Origin: Saccharothrix sp. ST-888 | GTDB taxonomy: Bacteria; Actinomycetota; Actinomycetes; Streptomycetales; Streptomycetaceae | NCBI RefSeq assembly: GCF_000955975.1 | Contig: NZ_JYJF01000158.1 | Span: forward strand, 1 to 10,221 | Direction: 5' to 3' | DNA: 10,221 nucleotides | In this document: positions 1 to 6,794 of the stretch, in pieces | Layout: the number at the start of each line of letters is the position of its first letter | How positions within the stretch are numbered: position 1 is the stretch's first letter | Notes under the pieces: generated by a model | Databases searched by the model: none | The model's input: only the letters and a program-made list of their open reading frames with translations | Told to the model about the DNA's origin: nothing | Made by a program: the position numbers and the translations under genes

Positions 1-5
1 CGGTC

Positions 6-27
6 GATCAGCAGCTGATCAGCAGCC
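6..27. repeat. 11-bp tandem duplication over the glyS stop
   Basis: GATCAGCAGCT (6-16) is followed directly by GATCAGCAGCC (17-27). The pair covers the last codons and TGA stop of glyS. It looks like a small slippage duplication at the end of the gene. No function is visible. Confidence 0.5.
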
Positions 28-1401
28 GATGAGGCGGGCCGCCAGGTAGGACTTCACCTGGTCGAGGGAGACACGCTCCTGCGCCATGGTGTCGCGGTCA
101 CGGATGGTGACTGCGTTGTCCTCAAGGGTGTCGAAGTCGACGGTGACGCAGAACGGCGTACCGATCTCGTCCTGGCGGCGGTAGCGCTTGCCGATGGCGC
201 CGGCGTCGTCGAACTCGACGTTCCAGGCCGTCCGCAGGTCGGCGGCCAGACCGCGCGCCTTCGGCGAGAGGTCGGCGTTGCGCGACAGCGGCAGGACCGC
301 GACCTTGACCGGGGCGAGGCGCGGGTCGAGGCGCATGCCGACGCGCTTCTCCATGACGCCCTTGGCGTTGGGCGCCTCGTCCTCGAAGTAGGCGTCCAGC
401 AGGAAGGCCAGCATGGCGCGGTTCAGACCGGCTGCGGGCTCGATGACGTACGGGAAGTACCGCTCGCCGGACTCCTGGTCGAAGTACTTCAGGTCCTGGC
501 CGGAAGCCTCGCTGTGCACCGTGAGGTCGTAGTCGGTCCGGTTGGCGATGCCCTCCAGCTCGGAGAACTCGCTGCCGCCGAAGTTGAAGCGGTACTCGAT
601 GTCCACCGTGCGCTTGGCGTAGTGGGAGAGCTTCTCCTTCGGGTGCTCGAAGAAGCGCATGTTCTCGGTGCGCAGACCCATGTCCACGTACCAGTTCCAG
701 CGCTGCTCAAGCCAGTACTCGTGCCACTTCTCGTCCTCGCCCGGCTTGACGAAGAACTCCATCTCCATCTGCTCGAACTCGCGGGTGCGGAAGATGAAGT
801 TGCCGGGAGTGATCTCGTTGCGGAAGCTCTTGCCGACCTGGGCGATGCCGAACGGCGGCTTCTTGCGCGAAGTGGTCTGCACGGCCTTGAAGTTGGTGAA
901 GATGCCCTGGGCGGTCTCCGGGCGCAGGTAGGCCAGGCCGCCCGCGTCCTCGGTGACGCCGAGGTGCGTCTTCAGCATGCCCGAGAACTCCTTGGGCTCC
1001 GTGAAGCCGCCCTTGTTGCCGCAGTTCGGGCAGTTGATGTCGGCGAGGCCGTTGGCCGGCAGCTTGCCGTGCTTGGCCTCGTACGCCTCCTCCAGGTGGT
1101 CCGCGCGGAACCGCTTGTGACAGGAGAGGCACTCGGTCAGCGGGTCGTTGAAGGTGGCGACGTGGCCGGAGGCCTCCCAGACCTCGCGGGCCAGGATCAC
1201 CGACGAGTCGAGGCCGACGACGTCCTCCCGAGCGGTGACCATCGCACGCCACCACTGGCGCTTGATGTTCTCCTTGAGCTCGACGCCCAGTGGCCCGTAG
1301 TCCCAGGCGGCACGGGTACCGCCATAGATCTCGCTGCAGGGGTAGACGAAGCCACGGCGCTTGCTCAGGCTGACAATCGTGTCGATCTTGTCGGCGGCCA
1401 C
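19..1401 (-). CDS. glyS: Glycyl-tRNA synthetase (dimeric, class II)
   Basis: Charges tRNA-Gly with glycine using ATP, in the cytoplasm. The 460-residue length fits the single-chain alpha2 type, not the bacterial two-subunit alpha2beta2 form. Class II motif 1 lies around residues 35-51 (YGPLGVELKENIKRQWW). Motif 2 lies around 191-217, with the FRNEI start and the FRTREFEQ loop. Motif 3 lies around 318-333 (YVIEPAAGLNRAMLAF). An insertion at about 91-127 has two CxxC pairs (C91/C94 and C124/C127), as in zinc-binding actinobacterial members. The C-terminal 110 residues fit the anticodon-binding domain. The start is GTG at 1401, with a purine-rich GAGAG a few bases upstream; the N-terminus begins normally for the family. 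It is divergent from znuA and transcribed alone here. Confidence 0.97.
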   Translation of the reverse strand: MAADKIDTIVSLSKRRGFVYPCSEIYGGTRAAWDYGPLGVELKENIKRQWWRAMVTAREDVVGLDSSVILAREVWEASGHVATFNDPLTECLSCHKRFRADHLEEAYEAKHGKLPANGLADINCPNCGNKGGFTEPKEFSGMLKTHLGVTEDAGGLAYLRPETAQGIFTNFKAVQTTSRKKPPFGIAQVGKSFRNEITPGNFIFRTREFEQMEMEFFVKPGEDEKWHEYWLEQRWNWYVDMGLRTENMRFFEHPKEKLSHYAKRTVDIEYRFNFGGSEFSELEGIANRTDYDLTVHSEASGQDLKYFDQESGERYFPYVIEPAAGLNRAMLAFLLDAYFEDEAPNAKGVMEKRVGMRLDPRLAPVKVAVLPLSRNADLSPKARGLAADLRTAWNVEFDDAGAIGKRYRRQDEIGTPFCVTVDFDTLEDNAVTIRDRDTMAQERVSLDQVKSYLAARLIGC

Positions 1402-1463
1402 AGTGCTCTCTTCAGTACGACGTCAGGTTCGACGGCATGGTCAAGGCGCGGCTGGTTGCGCGC

Positions 1464-1522
1464 ACCCGAATACCTCAGGCTACCGGGCTGGTGGGTAGAC
1501 GGTTCAACTCGGTATTCCGGGT
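1464..1522. repeat. Inverted repeat flanking the candidate glyS promoter
   Basis: ACCCGAATACC (1464-1474) pairs with GGTATTCCGGGT (1511-1522) with one extra C, leaving a 36-base spacer. The best-looking glyS -35/-10 pair lies inside the spacer. It could be a split operator or chance; no regulator is evident. Confidence 0.35.
1477..1507 (-). promoter_or_regulatory. Candidate glyS promoter
   Basis: On the minus strand, TTGAAC (1507-1502) is followed after 19 bp by TAGCCT (1482-1477). This resembles the HrdB-type pattern TTGAnn...TAnnnT, though the spacer is one or two bases longer than ideal. It would give a glyS 5' leader of about 70 nt. Inferred from pattern only. Confidence 0.3.
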
Positions 1523-1615
1523 CGGGCTCCGATCTGTACATCCCGGACGCCCTCGATGTCCCGGACGCGTCATCCATGCACCATCCGTGCGTCATACATA
1601 CGCCAATCGGGTGAG

Positions 1616-1645
1616 TTGACAATCATTTCCACTTAAGATGACAAT
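1616..1645 (+). promoter_or_regulatory. znuA promoter, predicted leaderless
   Basis: A perfect TTGACA (1616-1621) is followed after 18 bp by GACAAT (1640-1645), which matches four of six -10 positions including the key A2 and T6. Transcription should start about 7 nt further on, at the A of the ATG at 1653. No Shine-Dalgarno sequence precedes any of the clustered ATG codons, which agrees with a leaderless message. Both promoter elements lie within Zur-type boxes. Confidence 0.5.
1617..1631. promoter_or_regulatory. Zur box 1 (distal)
   Basis: TGACAATCATTTCCA matches the Streptomyces-type Zur operator pattern (roughly TGAAAATnATTTTCA), with 5 of 7 arm positions symmetric. It overlaps the -35 element. 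Its centre is 22 bp, about two helical turns, from that of box 2, so two dimers could bind the same face of the DNA. Confidence 0.65.
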
Positions 1646-1653
1646 GGTTGTCA
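1639..1653. promoter_or_regulatory. Zur box 2 (proximal, over the -10 and start)
   Basis: TGACAATGGTTGTCA has arms TGACAA/TTGTCA in perfect inverted symmetry around a 3-bp centre. It covers the candidate -10 and reaches the A of the ATG at 1653. Binding here would block RNA polymerase. The assignment rests on the motif and on zur lying in the same operon. Confidence 0.75.
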
Positions 1654-2609
1654 TGATGCTGCGACGCCTCCCGACCACCTCGATAGCCCTGACCGCCACC
1701 GCCGTTGTCGGCGCCCTCACCCTGAGCGCCTGCGGCGGTTCGAGCAGCGCCGAGGGCAAGGCCAGCGATGGCAGGCTGAGCGTGGTGGCGTCGTTCTACC
1801 CGATGGAGTTCCTCGCCGAGCAGATCGGCGGCAGCCATGTGAAGGTCACCGACCTCACCGCCGCCGGAGTCGAGCCGCACGATCTCGAACTCAAGGCCAA
1901 GCAGGTCGCCTCCGTTCAGAGCGCCGGCCTGGTGGTCTACCTCAAGGGCCTCCAGCCCTCCGTCGACAAGGTCGTCGAGCAGAGCCCCGTCAAGCACGTC
2001 GTGGACGCCACCGCCGCCTCACCGCTGGTCGACCACCACCTGGACGAGGGAACCGCGAGCCAGGACGGTCACGACCACGCCGACGCGGCGGGCGACCCGC
2101 ACATCTGGCTCGACCCGACCCGGTACGCCGCCGTCGCCAAGAGCGTCGGCGCCGAGCTGGCCAAGGCCGACCCGGACCACGCCTCCGACTACCGGAAGAA
2201 CACCGACGAGCTGGTCACCAAGCTGTCGGCCCTCGACCAGGAGTTCCAGGCCGGGCTGAAGGGCACCAGAACCAAGACCTTCGTCACCAGCCACGCCGCC
2301 TTCGGCTACCTCGCCGACCACTACGGCCTGAACCAGATCGCCATCAACGGCGTGGACCCGGAGGCCGAGCCGACCCCGGCCCGGCTGGCCTCGATCCAGA
2401 AGGCCGCCAAGGACAACGGCGTCACCACGATCTTCTTCGAGGCACTGGTCAGCCCCGACCTGGCCAAGACCGTCGCCAAGGACCTCAACCTGAAGACCGC
2501 CGTGCTCGACCCGATCGAGGGCGTGAAGGACCCGTCCGCCAACGACTACTTCTCGATCATGCGCCAGAACCTGACCAACCTTCAGGCTGCACTCGGCACC
2601 GCCAGTTGA
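1653..2609 (+). CDS. znuA: Zinc ABC transporter substrate-binding lipoprotein
   Basis: Captures Zn2+ outside the membrane and passes it to ZnuB/ZnuC. It belongs to the cluster A-I (ZnuA/TroA) metal-binding family. From the ATG at 1653 the protein has 318 residues. It has a positively charged start (MMLRR), a hydrophobic segment (about 9-23) and lipobox LSAC with Cys27, so it is probably lipid-anchored. Likely zinc ligands are His76 (EPHD), His150 (DPHIWLDP), His214 (TSHAAF) and Asp287 (LDPIEG). The acidic, His-containing loop at 128-142 (HH, then HDH) is typical of zinc rather than manganese binders. ATG codons also occur in frame at 1638, 1644 and 1656. I chose 1653 because the operator covers the upstream ones and the promoter spacing predicts a leaderless start there; 1656 is nearly as good. 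It is the first gene of znuACB-zur. Confidence 0.95.
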   Translation: MMLRRLPTTSIALTATAVVGALTLSACGGSSSAEGKASDGRLSVVASFYPMEFLAEQIGGSHVKVTDLTAAGVEPHDLELKAKQVASVQSAGLVVYLKGLQPSVDKVVEQSPVKHVVDATAASPLVDHHLDEGTASQDGHDHADAAGDPHIWLDPTRYAAVAKSVGAELAKADPDHASDYRKNTDELVTKLSALDQEFQAGLKGTRTKTFVTSHAAFGYLADHYGLNQIAINGVDPEAEPTPARLASIQKAAKDNGVTTIFFEALVSPDLAKTVAKDLNLKTAVLDPIEGVKDPSANDYFSIMRQNLTNLQAALGTAS

Positions 2610-2618
2610 GAGCCCGGT

Positions 2619-2649
2619 CGGCCGAGAACGTGATCCGTCGCGGCCGAGA
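2619..2649 (+). repeat. Direct repeat in the znuA-znuC spacer
   Basis: CGGCCGAGA occurs at 2619-2627 and again at 2641-2649. The 76-bp spacer shows neither a convincing terminator nor a second Zur box, so znuC probably depends on the znuA promoter. Confidence 0.4.
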
Positions 2650-2685
2650 GACCAAACGGCCAAACACCAAGAGGACACCCCAGCC

Positions 2686-3522
2686 ATGAGCTCTGTCATA
2701 CCCGACACGGCGCCGACGGACTCCGCCGGGGCGCGGCACCCGGTCTCCGCCGACGCCGCGCCTGCGGCCGTCTCGCTCCGCGACGCCGTCGCCTCCCTCG
2801 AAGGCCGTCCGGTCCTGCGCGGCATCGATCTCGTGGTGCGGCCCGGCGAGGTGGTCGCACTGCTCGGCGCCAACGGCTCCGGCAAGTCGACCACCGTCAA
2901 GGCCGTGATCGGTTCCGTCCCGCTGGAGCGCGGCAGCCATGAGCTCTTCGGCAAACCGTACGCCCGGTTCAAGGACTGGCACCGGATCGGGTACGTGCCC
3001 CAGCGGACCACCGCCGCCGGCGGGGTGCCCGCGACCGTCCGCGAGGTGGTCTCCACCGGCCGGCTGCCGCAGCACCGGTTGCTGCCGTTCCGCCGCAGGG
3101 ACCGGGACGCCGTGGACCGGGCGCTGGACGCCGTCGGCATGCTGGACCGCGCCGAGGACGGGGTGGCCAACCTCTCCGGCGGTCAGCACCAGCGGGTACT
3201 GATCGCCCGTGCGCTGGTCGGGACCCCGGATCTGCTGATCATGGACGAGCCGATGGCCGGGGTGGACATGGCCAGCCAGCAGATCCTCGCCGACACCCTG
3301 CGCCGCGAGGTCGAGCGCGGTGCCGCCGTTCTGCTCGTGCTGCACGAACTCGGCCCGCTGGAGCCGCTGATCGACCGGGCCGTGGTACTCCGCGACGGCT
3401 GCGTCTCCCACGACGGCCCACCCCCCAAGGACGTCGGACAGCACGCCCTGCCCGGCCATGACCACGTCCACCCGCATGCGGACGACGACCACCTGCACAA
3501 CACCCCGAGGCTGCTCGCATGA
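2686..3522 (+). CDS. znuC: Zinc ABC transporter ATP-binding protein
   Basis: Powers zinc import by hydrolysing ATP at the inner face of the membrane, paired with ZnuB. All ABC ATPase motifs are present: Walker A GANGSGKST (61-69), Q-loop Gln106 (YVPQR), signature LSGGQ (163-167), Walker B LLIMDEP (183-189) and H-loop His220. The protein has 278 residues. About 30 N-terminal residues are low-complexity and Ala/Pro-rich, ahead of the ATPase core. The C-terminal tail after about residue 250 is unusual: seven histidines lie between 253 and 271, interspersed with Asp, which suggests metal sensing or buffering. The start ATG has GAGGA about 10 bases upstream. The stop overlaps the znuB start as ATGA, so translation is probably coupled. 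Confidence 0.95.
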   Translation: MSSVIPDTAPTDSAGARHPVSADAAPAAVSLRDAVASLEGRPVLRGIDLVVRPGEVVALLGANGSGKSTTVKAVIGSVPLERGSHELFGKPYARFKDWHRIGYVPQRTTAAGGVPATVREVVSTGRLPQHRLLPFRRRDRDAVDRALDAVGMLDRAEDGVANLSGGQHQRVLIARALVGTPDLLIMDEPMAGVDMASQQILADTLRREVERGAAVLLVLHELGPLEPLIDRAVVLRDGCVSHDGPPPKDVGQHALPGHDHVHPHADDDHLHNTPRLLA

Positions 3523-4520
3523 TCGACATGCTCAACTACGACTTCATGCAGCGAGCGCTGATCGCCGCCGTTCTGGTGGGCATCACCGCGCCCGCCGTCG
3601 GCGTCTACCTGGTCCAGCGGCGACAGGCCCTGATGGGTGACGGCATCGGGCACGTCGCCCTGACCGGTGTCGGCCTCGGCTTCCTGTTCCAGACCAGCCC
3701 GATCTGGATGGCCGTCGTGGTCTGCGTGCTCGGCGCGATCGTGATGGAGCTGGTCCGCGCGCGTGGCAGGCAGCGCGGCGACATCGCCCTCGCGATGCTC
3801 TTCTACGGCGGTATGGCCTGCGGAAAGCTGCTGGTCAGCATGAGCGCCCAGGCCGGCAGCGGCAGCCTGGAGAGCTACCTGTGGGGCTCCATCCTCACCG
3901 TCTCCCCGTCCGACCTGAGCACCATCGCGATCCTCGGCGCCGTGGTGATCGCCATCACCATCGGCCTGCGCCGCCAGCTCTTCGCGATCTGCCAGGACGA
4001 GGAGTTCGCCCGGGTCACGGGCATTCCGGTACGCGTCCTCAACCTGCTGCTGGCCGTCACCGCCGCCGTCACCGTGACCGTGGCCATGCGGGTGGTCGGA
4101 CTGCTGCTGGTCAGCGCGCTGATGGTGGTCCCGGTCGCGGCGGCCCAGCAGCTCACCCGCTCCTTCGCCGCGACCCAGGCGGCCGCCATCGCGCTCGGCA
4201 TCACGGTCGCGGTGGCGGGCGTGGCCGGCTCGTACCAGGCCGACGTGCCGTCAGGCCCGGCCATCGTGCTGCTCGCCATCGCGATCTTCGCCGTGTTCAG
4301 CGCGATCGCCGCGCCGCTGGCCCGCCGCCGTCACCGCGCCGCCGCCGACCACGGGCCCGAGATCTGCGAGGTCGCGATCCCGGCACAGGACGGCGGCAGG
4401 CCGCACGGCAAGCCACAGGACGCCACCCGGGAACCGGCCGGCGGCACGGACCTTCACACCACGAGTGCGAACGGAGCTCCGAAGAGCGACCCGATCGCCA
4501 GTACGGGGCTGGCACAATGA
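3519..4520 (+). CDS. znuB: Zinc ABC transporter permease
   Basis: Forms the membrane channel for zinc import, in the ABC-3 permease family. It has 333 residues and about eight to nine hydrophobic segments (around 12-32, 44-60, 63-78, 88-106, 132-150, 172-190, 192-210, 218-238 and 247-266). The cytoplasmic loop with DEEFARVTGIP (160-170) matches the family's ATPase-coupling region. After residue 268 there is a hydrophilic tail of about 65 residues, rich in Arg, Pro, Gly and Ala. It is longer than in compact family members and probably disordered in the cytoplasm. The start overlaps the znuC stop by ATGA, with GAGG (3507-3510) 8 bases upstream. An ATG at 3528 is an alternative start. Confidence 0.95.
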   Translation: MIDMLNYDFMQRALIAAVLVGITAPAVGVYLVQRRQALMGDGIGHVALTGVGLGFLFQTSPIWMAVVVCVLGAIVMELVRARGRQRGDIALAMLFYGGMACGKLLVSMSAQAGSGSLESYLWGSILTVSPSDLSTIAILGAVVIAITIGLRRQLFAICQDEEFARVTGIPVRVLNLLLAVTAAVTVTVAMRVVGLLLVSALMVVPVAAAQQLTRSFAATQAAAIALGITVAVAGVAGSYQADVPSGPAIVLLAIAIFAVFSAIAAPLARRRHRAAADHGPEICEVAIPAQDGGRPHGKPQDATREPAGGTDLHTTSANGAPKSDPIASTGLAQ

Positions 4521-4555
4521 GGAGCTAGACGAACCCACCCCCAGGAGGACCCACG

Positions 4556-4969
4556 GTGACCACCGCAGGCCCGTCGCCGCGCGCCCGATCAACTCGGCAG
4601 CGAGCCGCCGTCTCGGCGGCCCTGGACGAGATCGAGGACTTCCGCAGCGCCCAGGAACTGCACGACATGCTCAAGCACCGGGGCGACTCGGTCGGGCTGA
4701 CCACGGTGTACCGCACACTGCAGTCGCTGGCCGACGCCGGCGAGGTGGACGTGCTGCGCACCGCGGACGGCGAGGCGGTCTACCGCCGCTGCAGCAGCGG
4801 GCACCACCACCACCTGGTCTGCCGCGAGTGCGGTGCAACCGTGGAGGTCGAGGGCCCCGCGGTCGAGCGCTGGGCCAACACCGTGGCCGCCGAGCACGGG
4901 TACACCGACATCGCCCACACGCTGGAGATCTTCGGTCTCTGCGGGGATTGCGCGGCCAAGAAGGGCTGA
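4556..4969 (+). CDS. zur: Zinc uptake regulator, Fur family
   Basis: Zinc-loaded dimeric repressor of zinc-uptake genes. It has 137 residues. The winged-helix domain occupies about 1-80, with recognition helix GLTTVYRTLQSL (47-58). The dimerisation domain carries structural zinc cysteines C89/C92 (CREC) and C129/C132 (CGDC). Asp65, Cys79 and the HHHH run at 83-86 sit where Zur proteins bind regulatory zinc. Cys79 and the zinc-transporter neighbours favour Zur over Fur or Nur. The start is GTG with a strong AGGAGGA (4543-4549) 6 bases upstream. It lies 35 bp after znuB with no visible terminator between them. It should therefore be co-transcribed with znuACB and repress itself through the boxes before znuA. 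Confidence 0.93.
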   Translation: MTTAGPSPRARSTRQRAAVSAALDEIEDFRSAQELHDMLKHRGDSVGLTTVYRTLQSLADAGEVDVLRTADGEAVYRRCSSGHHHHLVCRECGATVEVEGPAVERWANTVAAEHGYTDIAHTLEIFGLCGDCAAKKG

Positions 4970-4980
4970 GCGGACAGCAG

Positions 4981-5019
4981 CGAAGGGCCCGGGAGCGACA
5001 ACCGCTCCCGGGCCCTTCG
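4981..5019. terminator. Bidirectional terminator between zur and uppS
   Basis: A perfect 17-bp stem (4981-4997 with 5003-5019) encloses the 5-base loop ACAAC. It lies 11 bp after the zur stop and 9 bp after the converging uppS stop. It lacks a T-tract, as is common for terminators in high-GC actinomycetes. Confidence 0.9.
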
Positions 5020-5028
5020 CATGTCACG

Positions 5029-5859
5029 TCAGCGCTGCGCCGGAACCTCGGGGCTGACCTCGTTGGGGATGGCACCGCCGAACCGGCGGTCGCGCATCGC
5101 GAACTGCTCGCAGGCCCGCCACAGATCACGCCGGTCGAAGTCCGGCCAGAGCACGTCCTGGAACACGAACTCGGCGTACGCGCTCTGCCAGAGCAGGAAG
5201 TTGGAGGTGCGCTGCTCGCCGCTGGGGCGCAGCAGCAGGTCCACGTCCGGCATGTCCGGGTGGTACAGGTACTTGGCGATGGTCTTCTCGGAGATCTTCG
5301 CCGGGTCCAGCTTGCCGGCCGCGACGTCCCGGCCCATGGCCGCCGCGGCGTCCGCGATCTCGGCCCGGCCACCGTAGTTGACGCACATGTAGAGGGTGAC
5401 GGCGTCGTTGTTCTTGGTCTGCTCCTGGGCGACCTGGAGCTCCTGGACCACGCTCTTCCAGAGCCGGGGCATCCGGCCGGCCCAGCGGATCCGGACGCCC
5501 ATCGCGTCGAGTTCGTCCCGGCGGCGGCGGATGACGTCCCGGTTGAAGTTCATCAGGAACTTCACCTCTTCCGGGGAACGCTTCCAGTTCTCGGTGGAGA
5601 AGGCGTACAGGGACACGTTCTTCACGCCGAGCTCGATGGCGCCCCTGAGCACGTCGAGGACGACCGACTCGCCGACCTTGTGGCCCTCGGTGCGCGGCAG
5701 CCCGCGCTCCTTCGCCCAGCGGCCGTTGCCGTCCATCACGATCGCGACGTGACCGGGGACGAGCTCACCGGGGAGCTTCGGGGGCTTGGCGCCGCTCGGG
5801 TGCGGGGCCGGGGTGACGTAATCGCGCTGCTTACCGCCGAAGAGCCGTCGCGCTGCCAT
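5029..5859 (-). CDS. uppS: Isoprenyl transferase (cis-prenyltransferase, UPP synthase family)
   Basis: Condenses isopentenyl diphosphate units in cis to make the long polyprenyl diphosphate that becomes the lipid carrier for cell-wall synthesis. From ATG 5859 it has 276 residues. The signature HVAIVMDGNGRWA (37-49) contains catalytic Asp43. STENWKR (88-94), the diphosphate-binding RPSGEQRTSN (211-220) and FLLWQ...AEFVF follow in the usual order. The first 30 residues are a basic, Pro-rich extension. An upstream in-frame start at 5913 would overlap recO by 49 bp and add 18 atypical residues. Starting at 5859 leaves a 5-bp gap after the recO stop, with GGAG (5874-5871) upstream, so I chose it. 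Chain length (C50 or C55) cannot be told from sequence. Confidence 0.95.
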   Translation of the reverse strand: MAARRLFGGKQRDYVTPAPHPSGAKPPKLPGELVPGHVAIVMDGNGRWAKERGLPRTEGHKVGESVVLDVLRGAIELGVKNVSLYAFSTENWKRSPEEVKFLMNFNRDVIRRRRDELDAMGVRIRWAGRMPRLWKSVVQELQVAQEQTKNNDAVTLYMCVNYGGRAEIADAAAAMGRDVAAGKLDPAKISEKTIAKYLYHPDMPDVDLLLRPSGEQRTSNFLLWQSAYAEFVFQDVLWPDFDRRDLWRACEQFAMRDRRFGGAIPNEVSPEVPAQR

Positions 5860-5864
5860 GCTGC

Positions 5865-6611
5865 TCACTTCTCCACGTATCTCATCGAGCGGATACCCCG
5901 CTCCAGGTGCCACTGCAGATAGGCGGCCACCAGCCCGCTGCCCTCCCGCCAGTACCGAGGCTCGCAGTTGTCCGCCGTCTGCCAGTCCCCTGACAGCAGC
6001 GCGCCGAGCAGTACCAGTGTCTCAGGGGAGGGTACGGCACTTCCAGGCACTCGGCAGTCCGGGCAGAGCACTCCGCCCGCCTGGAGCGAGAAGAAGCGGT
6101 TGGGGCCGGGCAGTCCGCACTTGGCGCAGTCCGTGAAACTCGCGCCGTATCCGTTGACCGCGAGCGACCTGAGCAGGAAGGCGTCCATCACCAGGTGCGA
6201 CTCGTGCAGTCCGGCGGCCAGCGTGCGCAGTCCGCCGACCAGCAACAGGTACTGCTGGACGGCCGGTTCGCCCTCGTTCTCGGCAAATCGTTCCGCCGTC
6301 TCCAGCATGGCCGTCCCGGCGGTGTAGCGGCCGTAGTCGGTGACGATCGAGCCGCCGTAGGGGGCGATGGTCTCCACCTGGGTGCAGAGCGGCAGCCCGC
6401 GGCCGACCAGGTCGGCGCCGCGGCTGAAGAACTGCACGTCGACGTGGGAGAAGGGCTCCAGCCGGGCACCGAACTTGGACTTGGTCTTGCGGACGCCCCG
6501 GGCCACCGCGCGGACCCGGCCGTGCTGGCGGGTGAGCAGGGTGATGATGCGGTCGGCCTCACCCAGTTTCTGGGTGCGCAGGACCACGCCGTCGTCGCGG
6601 AAGAGGCTCAT
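5865..6611 (-). CDS. recO: DNA repair protein RecO
   Basis: Recombination mediator that works with RecF/RecR to load RecA on SSB-coated single-stranded DNA and to anneal strands. It has 248 residues. An N-terminal OB-fold covers about 1-80 and begins MSLFRDDGVVLRTQKLGEAD, typical of the family. A helical domain follows. A four-cysteine zinc site, CAKC (162-165) and CPDC (183-186), is present as in many RecO proteins. The ATG at 6611 has GGGG 7 bases upstream. The upstream mini-ORF (6608-6649) overlaps this ATG. uppS starts 5 bp after the stop, so the two genes are probably one transcription unit. Confidence 0.95.
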   Translation of the reverse strand: MSLFRDDGVVLRTQKLGEADRIITLLTRQHGRVRAVARGVRKTKSKFGARLEPFSHVDVQFFSRGADLVGRGLPLCTQVETIAPYGGSIVTDYGRYTAGTAMLETAERFAENEGEPAVQQYLLLVGGLRTLAAGLHESHLVMDAFLLRSLAVNGYGASFTDCAKCGLPGPNRFFSLQAGGVLCPDCRVPGSAVPSPETLVLLGALLSGDWQTADNCEPRYWREGSGLVAAYLQWHLERGIRSMRYVEK

Positions 6612-6649
6612 CGGCGCACCCCGGCGCGGGAGTCGAACAGTGTGGCCAT
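6608..6649 (-). CDS. Possible 13-residue leader ORF overlapping the recO start
   Basis: ATG at 6649 opens a 13-codon ORF, MATLFDSRAGVRR, whose TGA (6610-6608) overlaps the recO ATG as ATGA. The ATG sits 6 bases after a -10-like GAGAAT (6661-6656), so transcription could begin at the ATG and give a leaderless message. A role in translational coupling of recO is possible. The peptide resembles nothing I recognise, and the ORF may be chance. Confidence 0.3.
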   Translation of the reverse strand: MATLFDSRAGVRR

Positions 6650-6655
6650 CCGACC

Positions 6656-6661
6656 ATTCTC
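6656..6661 (-). promoter_or_regulatory. Candidate recO -10 element
   Basis: GAGAAT on the minus strand matches four of six -10 positions, including A2 and T6. No good -35 lies 16-18 bp upstream (CCCACA is the nearest). Transcription from it would begin at about 6649, 38 nt before the recO ATG. Confidence 0.3.
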
Positions 6662-6687
6662 GCGCACTCCGGAGCCACTGTGGGCAG

Positions 6688-6740
6688 CCGTGTGCCCGCG
6701 CCCTGGTCCGTGGGGGGACACCGGCAGGCGCGGGACACGG
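6688..6740. terminator. Large hairpin between the TerB-like gene and recO
   Basis: The arm at 6688-6702 pairs with 6727-6740 over 14 bp, with a single bulged G at 6694. The 24-base loop can pair further (6706-6709 with 6716-6719). It lies 132 bp beyond the TerB-like stop and upstream of the recO -10, so it may stop read-through into recO. The gap 6612-6872 otherwise holds only the mini-ORF and a short tandem repeat. Confidence 0.5.
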
Positions 6741-6794
6741 CGAGCCCGGAGAGGGGGATGTCGGGCCCGGTCCGAGAGGAGGCGGGTGAGCGAT

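Noticed and set aside
514..1614. Long plus-strand open frame antisense to glyS
   Set aside because: It is a GC-frame shadow of glyS, low in complexity and with no family resemblance; glyS is unambiguous on the other strand.
4465..5922. Long plus-strand frame crossing zur, the terminator and uppS
   Set aside because: It reads through a perfect terminator and two well-supported genes in the wrong frames, and its translation is Arg/Gly/Ala-biased noise.
6612..6650. tRNA T-arm-like GTTCGACTCCC and a half LexA-like CGAAC upstream of recO
   Set aside because: No acceptor, D or anticodon arms can be folded around it, and the second half of the SOS palindrome is missing.
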